NCBI RefSeq assembly: GCF_003001995.1 | Contig: NZ_PVNB01000003.1 | Span: forward strand, 62,001 to 126,000 | Direction: 5' to 3' | Source of the DNA: Orenia metallireducens | Lineage (GTDB): Bacteria; Bacillota; Halanaerobiia; Halobacteroidales; Halobacteroidaceae | DNA length: 64,000 nt | Part shown: positions 18,067 to 26,687 of the stretch, piece after piece | Layout: the number at the start of each line of letters is the position of its first letter | Numbering within the stretch: the stretch's first letter is position 1 | Program-made: the position numbers and the translations under genes | Notes under the pieces: model-generated | Databases searched by the model: none | Told to the model about the DNA's origin: nothing | What the model saw: only the letters and a program-made list of their open reading frames with translations

Positions 18067-18384
18067 TCAAGCATCAGTTTTAACAAGATTCATCAGCTTT
18101 TCACTATGCTGCAAAGTTTCAGCTAGTTGGTGTTCAGCTAATTCATAAGGCTTATACCACTCCTTATTAATCGCTAAGGCAGTTAAGGCTGAATGTCCTC
18201 CTAATATCTGAGTTAAACTACTAGAATAAATTGCTCTCAACTCAGGAGTGGTAGCTCCTAAGATAGCAGTAAGATAGGCAGTTGCTCCAGCTTTAGCTTC
18301 TCCTAGCATATTACTGACTATTGTAGGGTCATTGAGCTGTTTAGTATCTTCTCCGCCTAATAATGATGTTATCATAGATGGCAT
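18067..18384 (-). CDS. CotF-like spore coat protein
   Basis: A 105-residue, helix-rich soluble protein with Coat F-type features: SMITSLLGGEDTKQLNDPTIVSNMLGEAKAGATAYL, and SLTQILGGHSALTALAINKEWYKP with the tyrosine near the C-terminus. Such proteins are added to the spore coat or sit at the forespore surface. The ATG at 18384 lies one base beyond the preceding coat gene's stop, with GGAGG nine bases ahead. The two genes together resemble the two halves of a CotF-type four-helix protein. Confidence 0.75.
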   Translation of the reverse strand: MPSMITSLLGGEDTKQLNDPTIVSNMLGEAKAGATAYLTAILGATTPELRAIYSSSLTQILGGHSALTALAINKEWYKPYELAEHQLAETLQHSEKLMNLVKTDA

Positions 18385-18385
18385 A

Positions 18386-18604
18386 TTAGTGAGCCTCCTC
18401 TTGATTTAGTATGTTATTTTCATGAATAAATTGCTGCAAACCTTTAATTCTACCCTCAGCTGCTAAAATACCCGATTGTGCTTCTTTTTTAAGGTCCTCA
18501 TCAGTAATTAGCATGTGTGCAGCTTTGGCTTTTAATAATCCATTGGTCTCCATTTGAACTAACCCTTGTAATGTGATTACTTCATTTTCAGTTAATGGTC
18601 TCAA
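18386..18604 (-). CDS. small CotF-like spore coat protein
   Basis: A 72-residue helical protein (MRPLTENEVITLQGLVQMETNGLLKAKAAHM...) that matches the N-terminal helix pair of CotF-like and related ferritin-fold coat proteins, including the conserved acidic stretch before LKKEAQSGI. It is followed at once by the second coat gene, and both are probably made in the mother cell. A ribosome binding site AAGGAGG precedes the ATG. Confidence 0.75.
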   Translation of the reverse strand: MRPLTENEVITLQGLVQMETNGLLKAKAAHMLITDEDLKKEAQSGILAAEGRIKGLQQFIHENNILNQEEAH

Positions 18605-18703
18605 CTTTATAACCTCCTTCTATAAATTCAAATCATTTATATTATTAGTTAAACCACTTTAAAATATTCTAAGTAATTTAAACAAATTCACAAGAACCAA
18701 TAA

Positions 18704-18735
18704 AAGGCATACTCAAAATTGAGTATGCCTTTCAC
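18704..18735 (-). terminator. terminator after mreB
   Basis: AAAGGCATACTCAA/TTGAGTATGCCTTT stem, followed by TTATTGG on the minus strand, 70 bases beyond the mreB stop. A U-run exists in both directions. Confidence 0.8.
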
Positions 18736-18804
18736 TTTATATATTAGATTGAAATAATATGTAATAATTTTAATTTATAAATCTCTAATAAAAAACTCCA
18801 TAAC

Positions 18805-19866
18805 TTAATTAAATTTAGAACCAACTAAAAAACTCTCAAATTTATCTAAGCTCTCTAAGACTTTACCTGCACCTAAAGCAATACAGTCCAAAGGATTATC
18901 ATCCAAATAAACAGGAACACCTAATTCTTGAGATAATAAATAATCTAAACCCTTCAATAGAGATCCTCCTCCAGCCATAATAATGCCTTTGTCCATAATA
19001 TCACCTGATAATTCAGCAGGAACTTCTGATAAAACATCTTTGACCCCCACAATAATTTGCTTAACTGTATTTTTTAAAGCATCTTGAATTTCTTTACAAT
19101 CAATCTCAATTACCTTAGGTAAACCATCAATTAAATCAACTCCCCGAACAACAACTTTAGTAACTTCTGTTATTTGGGAGCTATTAGGAAAACAAGCTGA
19201 TCCAAAATTCATCTTAATTTCTTCAGCCCTATTTTCCCCAATTAATATATTATAACTGTTTTTTAAATAACTTATAATCGCCTCATTCATTTCATCACCA
19301 GCAACTCTAATAGAATTACTAGTTACAATTCCACCTAAAGAAATTACTGCTATATCTGTTGTTCCACCACCGATATCAATAACCATACTCGCCGTCGGTT
19401 CATTAACTGGTAAATTAGCACCTATAGCTGCAGCTACAGGCTCTTCTATTAAGTAAATCTCTCTAGCTTTCGCCTCTAAAACCACATCAATTACTGATTT
19501 TTTTTCTACTTTAGTTATTCCAGAAGGAATAGATATAACAATTCTAGGACTAACCAATTTTTTTCTCTTATAGATTTTAGTAATAAAATATCTTAACATT
19601 TTTGCTGTCATTTCAAAGTCTGCAATCACACCATCTTTTATAGGTCTAACTGCTAAAATATTATTTGGTGTTCTACCTATCATTCTTTTAGCCTCATTGC
19701 CAATTGCTAACAAATCATTTTTTGATTTACTATTTTTTTGAATAGCAACAACAGAAGGTTCTCTAATAAATATTCCATCCTTTTTAGTATAAACTAATGT
19801 ATTAGCTGTTCCTAAATCTATAGCTAAATCTTTTCTAAATAAACTATTAAATAAATTTAGTAAAAT
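18805..19866 (-). CDS. mreB: MreB-family actin-like cell-shape protein, apparent AUU start
   Basis: Membrane-associated actin homologue guiding lateral wall synthesis. The frame codes for a normal 353-residue MreB only if it starts upstream of 19713: the phosphate-1 loop DLAIDLGTANTLVY and REPSVVAI lie at 19714-19850. The rest carries RMIGRTPNNI, VISIPSGITKVEKK, MVIDIGGGTTDIAVISLGGI and IIMAGGGSLLKG. No ATG, GTG or TTG is in frame before these; the best candidate is ATT at 19864-19866, five bases after GAGGGGGGG. The nearest conventional start (TTG at 19713) would delete the nucleotide-binding loop. It could be MreB, Mbl or MreBH; no mreC or mreD is nearby. Confidence 0.88.
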   Translation of the reverse strand: MLLNLFNSLFRKDLAIDLGTANTLVYTKKDGIFIREPSVVAIQKNSKSKNDLLAIGNEAKRMIGRTPNNILAVRPIKDGVIADFEMTAKMLRYFITKIYKRKKLVSPRIVISIPSGITKVEKKSVIDVVLEAKAREIYLIEEPVAAAIGANLPVNEPTASMVIDIGGGTTDIAVISLGGIVTSNSIRVAGDEMNEAIISYLKNSYNILIGENRAEEIKMNFGSACFPNSSQITEVTKVVVRGVDLIDGLPKVIEIDCKEIQDALKNTVKQIIVGVKDVLSEVPAELSGDIMDKGIIMAGGGSLLKGLDYLLSQELGVPVYLDDNPLDCIALGAGKVLESLDKFESFLVGSKFN

Positions 19867-19976
19867 ATTAACCCCCCCTCTTAGAAAAGTATTAATATTT
19901 TCTTATTAATGACTTATAAATTAATATAAGAAATTTACATAATTATAATAGCAAAGACCTTTATAGGTTCAGATAT

Positions 19977-21089
19977 CTATAACCCTATTCTATTAAAATT
20001 TATTAAATTAAGCTCACTCCTATCATCTAAATCTTGATGACCATAAAGCTCTTTAGCAGATTTAATCAAATCAGCTGCATTTATAGTATTTAAAAAATCA
20101 CTAATATCATTTGGATAATCGTCTTTTTCAGTAGCTAAAATAAGTTGCTTAATCCCTTCTTTACCTAACTTTAATAGTGCTTGACAGGTATTATTTCTAA
20201 CTACCACATTCTCGTCTCTAAGCATTTTATCTAAATAGAAAATAGCTTCTGTATTACCTAGATTTCCTAATAAACTAACTATTTCCGCTCTAACCTCATA
20301 ACTAGTATCATTAAGCTTGTCCACCAATACTTCAAACACTTCCACTGATTTAAACTTAGATAACCCTATAGCTGCTACTACTCTTATTTTTGCTTTTTTA
20401 TGATTATATAGCAAATCCATAAAGGGCTTAATTACTCGTTCATCAGATAACTTAGTCAATAACTTCACTGCCCATTTTACATGAATATCATTATCTGAAT
20501 CTAACAATCTTAATAATTCTGAGACTCCTCGATCTCCAATTCTCAAAAATGCTAATCTCAACTCCTCTAAAATTACCATATCATCACATTCTTCTAAATA
20601 ATTAATTAATATAGTTATAACTATATTATCTTTTATTTCTGATAAACCTTTTATTATTGTAATCTTAACCTCTTTATCTTCATCATAAAGTAAACAAGTT
20701 ACATAATTAATTGCTTGTGATGTACCAATATTTAATAGAGTAAGCCCAGCCTTTTTTCTATTTTTTATATCATTCTTACTTGATAACTCCATTAATAGTT
20801 TTTTTAGTAGTTTATCATCAACCAAATAATCTTTAACCGTTAGATAATCACTTATATATAAGTCTTTTTTACCATAATTAATCAAATCCTGTTTAATATC
20901 AAGGTTATCTAATTTATCCAATTCTTTTAAAGCTTTCTTTAAATCATTTTTTATTAACTTAGTAAAATAATTATAATTCTTAACTCGAAACCTTTTAATA
21001 ATTAAAATTATTACTATAATAAATATAATTATTAAAACATAGTCATAGAAATTACTTATATTTTGAATTAATGACTTTAAAGTTAGAAT
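19977..21089 (-). CDS. HEAT-repeat protein with N-terminal membrane anchor, apparent AUU start
   Basis: About 370 residues. The C-terminal two thirds hold six or more HEAT/PBS-type helical repeats (VRAEIVSLLGNLGNTEAIFYL, VVRNNTCQALLKLGKEGI), a protein-binding scaffold. Reading the frame upstream of the first conventional start (TTG at 20921) adds 56 residues with a membrane helix VLIIIFIIVIILIIK and a basic stretch, up to a TAA at 21108-21110. There is no ATG/GTG/TTG in this part; an ATT at 21087-21089 lies seven bases after AGGGAGGG. It precedes mreB on the same strand, so a role in wall synthesis or sporulation is possible. Confidence 0.75.
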   Translation of the reverse strand: MLTLKSLIQNISNFYDYVLIIIFIIVIILIIKRFRVKNYNYFTKLIKNDLKKALKELDKLDNLDIKQDLINYGKKDLYISDYLTVKDYLVDDKLLKKLLMELSSKNDIKNRKKAGLTLLNIGTSQAINYVTCLLYDEDKEVKITIIKGLSEIKDNIVITILINYLEECDDMVILEELRLAFLRIGDRGVSELLRLLDSDNDIHVKWAVKLLTKLSDERVIKPFMDLLYNHKKAKIRVVAAIGLSKFKSVEVFEVLVDKLNDTSYEVRAEIVSLLGNLGNTEAIFYLDKMLRDENVVVRNNTCQALLKLGKEGIKQLILATEKDDYPNDISDFLNTINAADLIKSAKELYGHQDLDDRSELNLINFNRIGL

Positions 21090-21268
21090 AATAACTCCCT
21101 CCCTTTTTTATGAAATTTATATTATATTATTAGCTAAAAGGACATTTAATCCTTTTTATAAGCAAAATTCTCATCTTTTTGATAAAAATATTAATAAAAC
21201 ACATTGAAACCAAAAATCACCATCACCCTAGCAACAAGATATAATTTAAAATTTGTATTAATTTATAG

Positions 21269-21301
21269 AAAAACCCCCACTAAATTTAGTAGGGGTTTTG
21301 G
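21269..21301 (-). terminator. terminator after the NusG-domain-II gene
   Basis: AAAACCCCCACTAAAT/TTTAGTAGGGGTTTT, a strong GC stem flanked by A and T runs, 65 bases after the stop codon. Confidence 0.85.
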
Positions 21302-21364
21302 TTCTTTACCAATCTTAGATCACAACTGTTAAAAATTCCAATTTAGCTTAAAACTATTAATTTT

Positions 21365-21811
21365 TTAAAAACTCATGATATCAATCTCTGCTTCCTTCTG
21401 ATTCTTAGTTTCTATAGTCACTGCCAATTTGATCGGTAGGCAGAGGATCATCTGATAAGGCTCACTAATCCATCCCATCTCAGCATGAATCGGTAGAGGT
21501 GATATATCCTGACTCAAACGCTCTAATTTCACCTTGCCATCCTTCATTCTCAGCCTTCCTTGATAGTCTTTACCTTCTATTTTAAAGGAGAAATTTATTC
21601 TCTCTAGCTTCTGACTATGCTCCAAATTATAACGATAAAGTTCTTTATTATCTAAGGTTATAACTACATCCTTCTGCCCAGCAGATTTAGAGATAAGAAC
21701 TGGAGTGAATCCTAGCATGGAAATGCTTATAATTAAGATAAAAAGAATCAATACTTTATCAGCAATAGTCATGATTTTATTCAATTCTTTTAGCCCCAAT
21801 GTTTTGAGCAT
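21365..21811 (-). CDS. membrane-anchored NusG domain II protein
   Basis: The 148-residue product has one membrane helix (VLILFILIISISMLGFTPVL) and then a small beta domain ending GWISEPYQMILCLPIKLAVTIE, the C-terminal signature of the NusG_II family, extracellular proteins of Firmicutes usually found beside RnfG/FMN or heptaprenyl synthase genes. Most family members have a CxxxxC pair just before the GWIS motif; here it reads SPLPIHAEMGWIS, so that pair is absent. GGTGG precedes the ATG at 21811. Function is unknown. Confidence 0.75.
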   Translation of the reverse strand: MLKTLGLKELNKIMTIADKVLILFILIISISMLGFTPVLISKSAGQKDVVITLDNKELYRYNLEHSQKLERINFSFKIEGKDYQGRLRMKDGKVKLERLSQDISPLPIHAEMGWISEPYQMILCLPIKLAVTIETKNQKEAEIDIMSF

Positions 21812-21837
21812 AAAAACCACCATTCTAAAATTAGTTT

Positions 21838-21898
21838 TAGCCTAAGTCTAAACTTGAACAATTATTTTTTCAGCCTTAAGCTTATTCTTAACCTCAAT
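21838..21898. repeat. period-6 hairpin repeat
   Basis: Arms of a degenerate six-base tandem, TAGCCT AAGTCT AAACTT in one direction and CAGCCT TAAGCT TATTCT TAACCT in the other. It belongs to a set with 22688, 33828, 36908, 46440, 50934 and 58985. Confidence 0.6.
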
Positions 21899-21905
21899 CT
21901 ATATA

Positions 21906-22649
21906 TTAGTTGCTCTTTAAAAACTTCAAAATTTGCTTATGGATAAGCTCTTTATCTCCATTGATAGTACAGACATGCCCACCTTCATCAAGCCATAATA
22001 GCTCCTTATCTTGACTTGACACACCTTGATAGATAATCTCTGCACTAATTGGCTTGACTGTCTGATCATCCCTAGAGTGGATAATCAAAATTGGTGCACT
22101 AATCTTAGCTAAATCACCTTTAGCCAACCTGATCAGCTTCAAAAGGTTAGGTACTGCTGCTAAGGGAGTTGCACTATAGTATATATCATACTCATCCTCC
22201 TTACTTTGTACCAACCCTTGATCATCACCTTTAAAACGCTTGAAATATTGCAAAATTGGAGTAAGATAGGCAAGTTTATCAAATATCTTAATTGGAGCTG
22301 CAATAGAGATAACTTTATCTAGATCATAATCTTCAGCCAAAATCAGCGATAAGATCCCTCCCATCGATAAGCCTATTACATAAACCTTCTCATAATTCTT
22401 AGCTAAGCTTTGATATTCCTGGCGAACAGAATTAAGCCAATCCTCCCAACCAAACTCCTCCATCTTTTCCTCAGAACTTCCATGTCCTGGCAATAAGATA
22501 CCACTAGCAGTATATCCACCTTCTTGATGCAAAAACTCACCTAAGTACCTCATCTGACCTGGTGAAGCCCTAAAACCATGTATCAATAAACACGCTTGAT
22601 CATTACCTTCAAAAAAGAAGGGCTGAGCATATTTAGGAATCTCTTTCAT
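21906..22649 (-). CDS. carboxylesterase / monoacylglycerol lipase-like hydrolase
   Basis: A 247-residue alpha/beta hydrolase of the Est30 type, probably cytosolic. It has the oxyanion-hole block CLLIHGFRASPGQMRYLG, the nucleophile elbow GLSMGG with Ser near residue 93, the acid in ILIIHSRDDQTV and the histidine in EGGHVCTI. The full triad and length suggest an active carboxylesterase acting on short or medium acyl esters. AAAGGAG precedes the ATG. It stands alone between two repeats; the physiological substrate is unknown. Confidence 0.88.
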   Translation of the reverse strand: MKEIPKYAQPFFFEGNDQACLLIHGFRASPGQMRYLGEFLHQEGGYTASGILLPGHGSSEEKMEEFGWEDWLNSVRQEYQSLAKNYEKVYVIGLSMGGILSLILAEDYDLDKVISIAAPIKIFDKLAYLTPILQYFKRFKGDDQGLVQSKEDEYDIYYSATPLAAVPNLLKLIRLAKGDLAKISAPILIIHSRDDQTVKPISAEIIYQGVSSQDKELLWLDEGGHVCTINGDKELIHKQILKFLKSN

Positions 22650-22687
22650 TTGTTATCACTCCTTTTTTCAAAGGGGTTAATGTAGGC

Positions 22688-22770
22688 GACAGTTTAAGAT
22701 TAAGACTAAGTATAACATTAAAATAATGTTTTTATGGTTTACTCAATCTTAACCTTAGGCTTAAATTCAA
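22688..22770. repeat. period-6 hairpin repeat
   Basis: AGTTTA AGATTA AGACTA AGTATA in one arm, ACTCAA TCTTAA CCTTAG GCTTAA in the other. It can form a long stem in the leader of the esterase gene or after the following small gene. Confidence 0.65.
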
Positions 22771-22793
22771 AGCATTGCATTATCTCTCCACTA

Positions 22794-22937
22794 TCAAAAT
22801 AAATCATTATAGTCATTAAATCCAATTAATTGATTATCAGCCTCAGTATCTGAATTTACAGATATATAATTATTAAAAAATGCCAGACCGATAATAATTA
22901 TAAAGAGAATTACTGTAAAGGTTTTACCTCGATTCAT
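22794..22937 (-). CDS. small single-pass membrane protein
   Basis: A 47-residue frame (MNRGKTFTVILFIIIIGLAF then NNYISVNSDTEADNQLIGFND...) below normal gene-calling length. It has a short basic start, one membrane helix and an acidic outward tail. GGGAGG lies six bases before the ATG, which is unusually good support for so short a gene. I do not recognise a family. Confidence 0.65.
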   Translation of the reverse strand: MNRGKTFTVILFIIIIGLAFFNNYISVNSDTEADNQLIGFNDYNDLF

Positions 22938-23063
22938 TATATTCCTCCCTATTATAAACCCTAGTTCTTATAATTAATATATTAAAAAAACAATTTAATC
23001 TTATTAAGGTATTTGTATTTAAGTTTAACATCTTAGAATTTACTTCTAAAGCAATTATTCTAT

Positions 23064-23250
23064 TTAACCAAGGTCTTTTAGAAATCCACTAAAATCAGCA
23101 AATCTCCAATTAACAATAATCTTTTTTGTAGCCAAGCCATCATTATCTAAGTATTCCATAGTTGCTGACAAAATATCCAGACCTGTTTTATTTGTCAAGT
23201 GATATACTCTGAATCTGCATCATCTCCTAAAGCTCTCTCAGATATTAGTC
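23064..23250 (-). pseudogene. frameshifted gene remnant
   Basis: On the minus strand the two frames join to a sensible peptide: SERALGDDADSEY, then after a one-base shift near 23205 HLTNKTGLDILSATMEYLD and on to VNWRFADFSGFLKDLG and a stop. No start codon or ribosome binding site fits. The family is not recognised. The rest of the gap (22938-23527) holds a short period-7 repeat at 23343-23371 and the next terminator. Confidence 0.45.
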
Positions 23251-23342
23251 AACTGCTCTTATATCAAAATTCTACTCTAACTTATTAATTTCCTCTTTTT
23301 TTGTAAATTAGCAGGATGTAAAAGTCATCCAACTTTAATAAC

Positions 23343-23371
23343 AGGAACGAGTGATGAGTAATGAGCAAGAA
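23343..23371. repeat. period-7 tandem
   Basis: AGGAACG AGTGATG AGTAATG AGCAAGA: a four-unit, seven-base degenerate tandem of the same type as at 29119 and 39113. Confidence 0.5.
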
Positions 23372-23446
23372 GATTCAATATATTTAAAATGAAAGTTTAT
23401 GGGATATTAAGACACAGTTAAATCACACTTTATATTAACATAAATA

Positions 23447-23493
23447 AAAGGTTTACATCAAGTCAAAAAGACCCAATGTAAACCTTTTATAAT
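23447..23493 (-). terminator. terminator after the antiporter gene
   Basis: AAAAGGTTTACAT/ATGTAAACCTTTT stem with a loop of about 18 bases, followed by TATTTATG on the minus strand. Confidence 0.75.
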
Positions 23494-23527
23494 ACCATTA
23501 TATAGAAAAAACACTCTTCACTGCCCT

Positions 23528-24856
23528 TTAATGTTCTCCTATCTCGCCAGCCTTAGTAATAGCATACTTAGTAGCTAATGGTCCAAAGACCTCTGTTAAG
23601 GCTGCAGTAAATAGTAAGGTATTAAATACGAGTAATCCCACATTATCTGATAATGGAATATTATTAAATACCGTTAAACTACTCTCTCCACCGATAAAGT
23701 GTTTCTGTACAGTATAGGCTAAGGCAATTGCTACTCCACTTTGTGGTAGCAGACCCAAACCAACATACTTCTTAATCTTCTCAGGGGCATCAGATAGATG
23801 AGCTCCTAAAGATGCTCCACCTACCTTTCCAATCACACGGGCAATCGTATAGACAAATGCCAAGATTAAGAAACCAGCAGATGCTATACTGTCTAATCTT
23901 ATCTCTGTTCCTGCTAAGATAAAAAACAGTGCATATAAAGGTACAGTTAAGGTCTCCATATACTCAGCAATACCTAAATTCTTTCTAGCAAAGTTACGAT
24001 ATGCAAAACCAATAAACATGTTTGTAATTAATGGTGATAGATGCAAGAAGATTGCAATCGCAGAACCACCAACAATTGTACTTACCAAAGTCAGTATCTT
24101 CTTCGTCTTATCCTCCATATTACTGATAAACTTCTGGGAGAAGTATCCTATTAAAAGTCCTGCTAAGATAGAACCACCTATTTCAATAGTTGGTGCAACT
24201 AAGGCATGAACTATAGAAATATCCCCTTGCCCTAAATATAAACCTAAGGCTAAAGGCTCTACCAGACTGAAGATAATTAAAGCGATTGCATCATCTATAC
24301 CAACAATAGCTAATATCATCGAAGTCAACAACCCTTCTGCATTATACTCCTTTAATACCATCACTGTTGCTGCTGGAGCTGTTGCTGAAGCTATCGCCCC
24401 TAATACTAAAGAGAGATACAAAGTCTTGGTTATAGCAAAAGTAGCTAGAGCAACTATAATAAAAGCCCCAGTTGCTTCTAAAATAGCAATATAAATAATC
24501 TTCTTCCCTAAGCTCCTTAAAATCTTAACTGAGAGCTCACTACCAATAGTAAAAGCTATAAAGGCCAAAGCGAAGGTAGCTATATAGTCAAAACTCTCTG
24601 TAGTAAAAGCATACCATTCCTTCGCTTCTTCTGAAAGAAAGGGTAACCATTCAATTATATTAACACTTAGAGCAATACCTAAAAAGACATATCCTACTAC
24701 AATAGGTACATGGAATCTTTTAGCTAAAAGTACAACTAATAACGACATAAATATCAAAAAACCTATGATATAAATTACCTTATCACTCGCCTGATGAATC
24801 AAGAACCATTCCCTCATTATCTGTAGTTTATGAACCAATTCTATATCTAAATTCAT
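23528..24856 (-). CDS. CPA2-type cation/proton antiporter
   Basis: A 442-residue integral membrane protein with about 12 helices of the Kef/NapA type. The motifs VGYVFLGIALS, AFIAFTIGSELS, GAIASATAPAATVMVLKEY and AIVGIDDAIALIIFS (the Asp-Asp ion-binding pair near residue 188) define the family. It probably exchanges Na+ or K+ for H+. It is the last gene of a set with a close paralogue upstream and a CBS protein. GAGGTGAC precedes the ATG. No RCK/TrkA regulatory domain is fused; the CBS gene may supply it. Confidence 0.92.
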   Translation of the reverse strand: MNLDIELVHKLQIMREWFLIHQASDKVIYIIGFLIFMSLLVVLLAKRFHVPIVVGYVFLGIALSVNIIEWLPFLSEEAKEWYAFTTESFDYIATFALAFIAFTIGSELSVKILRSLGKKIIYIAILEATGAFIIVALATFAITKTLYLSLVLGAIASATAPAATVMVLKEYNAEGLLTSMILAIVGIDDAIALIIFSLVEPLALGLYLGQGDISIVHALVAPTIEIGGSILAGLLIGYFSQKFISNMEDKTKKILTLVSTIVGGSAIAIFLHLSPLITNMFIGFAYRNFARKNLGIAEYMETLTVPLYALFFILAGTEIRLDSIASAGFLILAFVYTIARVIGKVGGASLGAHLSDAPEKIKKYVGLGLLPQSGVAIALAYTVQKHFIGGESSLTVFNNIPLSDNVGLLVFNTLLFTAALTEVFGPLATKYAITKAGEIGEH

Positions 24857-24947
24857 ACTGTCACCTCAAATAAAAAGATTTAAGCCAATAAGATAACTAT
24901 CTTATTATAACTCATAGCCCCAACATTGCTTCCATTATTATAAGATA

Positions 24948-26228
24948 CTAATTGTGAATTTCGCCTGCTTTAGTAACAGCGTACTTAGTTGATAATGGTC
25001 CAACAACCTCAGTAATAGCAGTGGTAAACAATAAAATATTAAAGACTAGGGTCCCTACTTCAGGTAAATCTACAAAATCTCTCTGTACCGTATAAGCCAA
25101 AGCCACTGCTACTCCAATTTGAGATAATAATCCCATACCTATATATTTTTTAATCTTAGGATCTGCTTTAGCCAAAGTAGCACCTAAAGAAGCACCACCA
25201 ACTTTACCTATCACCCTTGATAGAGTATAGACTAAAGCTATAATTACAAAGCTTCCTTTAGTTATCTGCATAATTTGAATCTTAGTACCTGCTAAAATAA
25301 AGAACATAGCATAAAGAGGAATGGTCATAGTCTCCATATCCTCAGCAACCCCAGGATTCTTTTTGGCAAAGTTCCGATAAGCAAAACCTACACACATATT
25401 GGTAATCAATGGTGATAAATGTAAAGCCACTGCCACAGCAGAAGCACCAATTACTGTAGCCACCAAAGTTAATACCTTCTTGGTCTTATCCTCTATTTTA
25501 ATAATAAATTTAACAGATATATAACCTAACAATATTCCAAATCCGATTGCTCCTACTATCTCTAGTAATGGTTCAAAAAAAGCATTCATAATCGACAACT
25601 CACCAGATCCTGATGCCTTAATCAATGAAATAGGTTCAGCAAAACTAAAGATAGCAAGAGCTACCGCATCATCAATCCCTATTACAGCTAATAGGGTAGA
25701 GGTCAAATTACCCTCTGCATTATACTCCTTAAGCACCATAACCGTTGCTGCTGGTGCAGTAGCAGAAGCAATTGACCCTAAAATTAAAGCCAGATAAAAG
25801 GGCTGTCCAAAAGCTAACATAGCCCCTGTAACCAATAAGAATGCTCCAACAGCCTCAAAGACAACAATTAAAGCAATCTTCTTTCCTAAACTCTTTAATA
25901 TTCTAATTGAAAGTTCACTTCCAATAGTAAAGGCTATAAAGGCCAAGGCCAAATCAGCCACATAATCAAAGCTTTCAACACTATAGCCATACCACTCTTT
26001 TAGCTCATCAGATAAAAAAGGAAGCTGTTCAATAATACTTACACTGAACAGTATCCCCAAAAAAACATAACCTACTACTATAGGTACCCTATATTTTTTA
26101 GTCAATAATACTACAAATAAAGCAAATACAATTAATAAACCAACTATATATAACTCTTTATTACTTGCTTGATTTAGCAATAACCATTGCTTCAACTCAT
26201 ATAACGTTTCAACAGATTTTAGATTCAT
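24948..26228 (-). CDS. CPA2-type cation/proton antiporter, paralogue
   Basis: The 426-residue product is colinear with the next antiporter gene: KQWLLLNQASNKELYIVG, VGYVFLGILFS, AFTIGSELSIRIL, GSIASATAPAATVMVLKEY and GIDDAVALAIFS with the same Asp pair. The two are clearly a tandem duplication. Its first codons overlap the end of the CBS protein gene, so the two are translated together. It probably adds monovalent cation extrusion capacity, fitting a salt environment. Confidence 0.92.
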   Translation of the reverse strand: MNLKSVETLYELKQWLLLNQASNKELYIVGLLIVFALFVVLLTKKYRVPIVVGYVFLGILFSVSIIEQLPFLSDELKEWYGYSVESFDYVADLALAFIAFTIGSELSIRILKSLGKKIALIVVFEAVGAFLLVTGAMLAFGQPFYLALILGSIASATAPAATVMVLKEYNAEGNLTSTLLAVIGIDDAVALAIFSFAEPISLIKASGSGELSIMNAFFEPLLEIVGAIGFGILLGYISVKFIIKIEDKTKKVLTLVATVIGASAVAVALHLSPLITNMCVGFAYRNFAKKNPGVAEDMETMTIPLYAMFFILAGTKIQIMQITKGSFVIIALVYTLSRVIGKVGGASLGATLAKADPKIKKYIGMGLLSQIGVAVALAYTVQRDFVDLPEVGTLVFNILLFTTAITEVVGPLSTKYAVTKAGEIHN

Positions 26229-26683
26229 TGTTGATCTTCCCCTACCTCTAATAGATAATAAAGTAGATCTGCTCTAGAAATATAACCTCTTAGCTTATTA
26301 TCATCATTTACAACATAGAGATAAGATTCCTTATTATCTAACATGATATCTGCTATATTATCCATCTTATCATTCTCCTTAACAGCAGTTGTATTAGTTG
26401 ACATATACTCCTTAACCTTTCTATCTTTAATTTCAGCTAAATTCTCTGCAGCCTGATTCACCTGATATAATAGACGATGGCTCTCTAAGAAACCATACTG
26501 TTCAGGGATGATATTCTTTAATAAATTTCTACTATAAATAGTTCCCAAAAATTTATTTTCATCATCCACAACTGGCAAGACCGACATCTCTATCTTATTC
26601 ATAACCCTAATAACATCTTCAATGCTATCCTCTTCACAAACAGAGTTCATAGTTCTCATCATATACTTTCTTACTGTGCTCAT
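26225..26683 (-). CDS. CBS-domain pair protein
   Basis: The 152-residue product contains two CBS domains (MMRTMNSVCEEDSIEDVIRVM... and YMSTNTTAVKENDKMDNIADIM...), a module that senses adenine nucleotides, ionic strength or other ligands. It lies directly between a sugar-kinase-like gene and two antiporters, overlapping the first antiporter gene by four bases. I infer that it gates those antiporters, as CBS or RCK domains do in related systems. Its ribosome binding site (GGAGGTG) lies inside the last codons of the upstream gene. Confidence 0.88.
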   Translation of the reverse strand: MSTVRKYMMRTMNSVCEEDSIEDVIRVMNKIEMSVLPVVDDENKFLGTIYSRNLLKNIIPEQYGFLESHRLLYQVNQAAENLAEIKDRKVKEYMSTNTTAVKENDKMDNIADIMLDNKESYLYVVNDDNKLRGYISRADLLYYLLEVGEDQQ

Positions 26684-26687
26684 TAAA

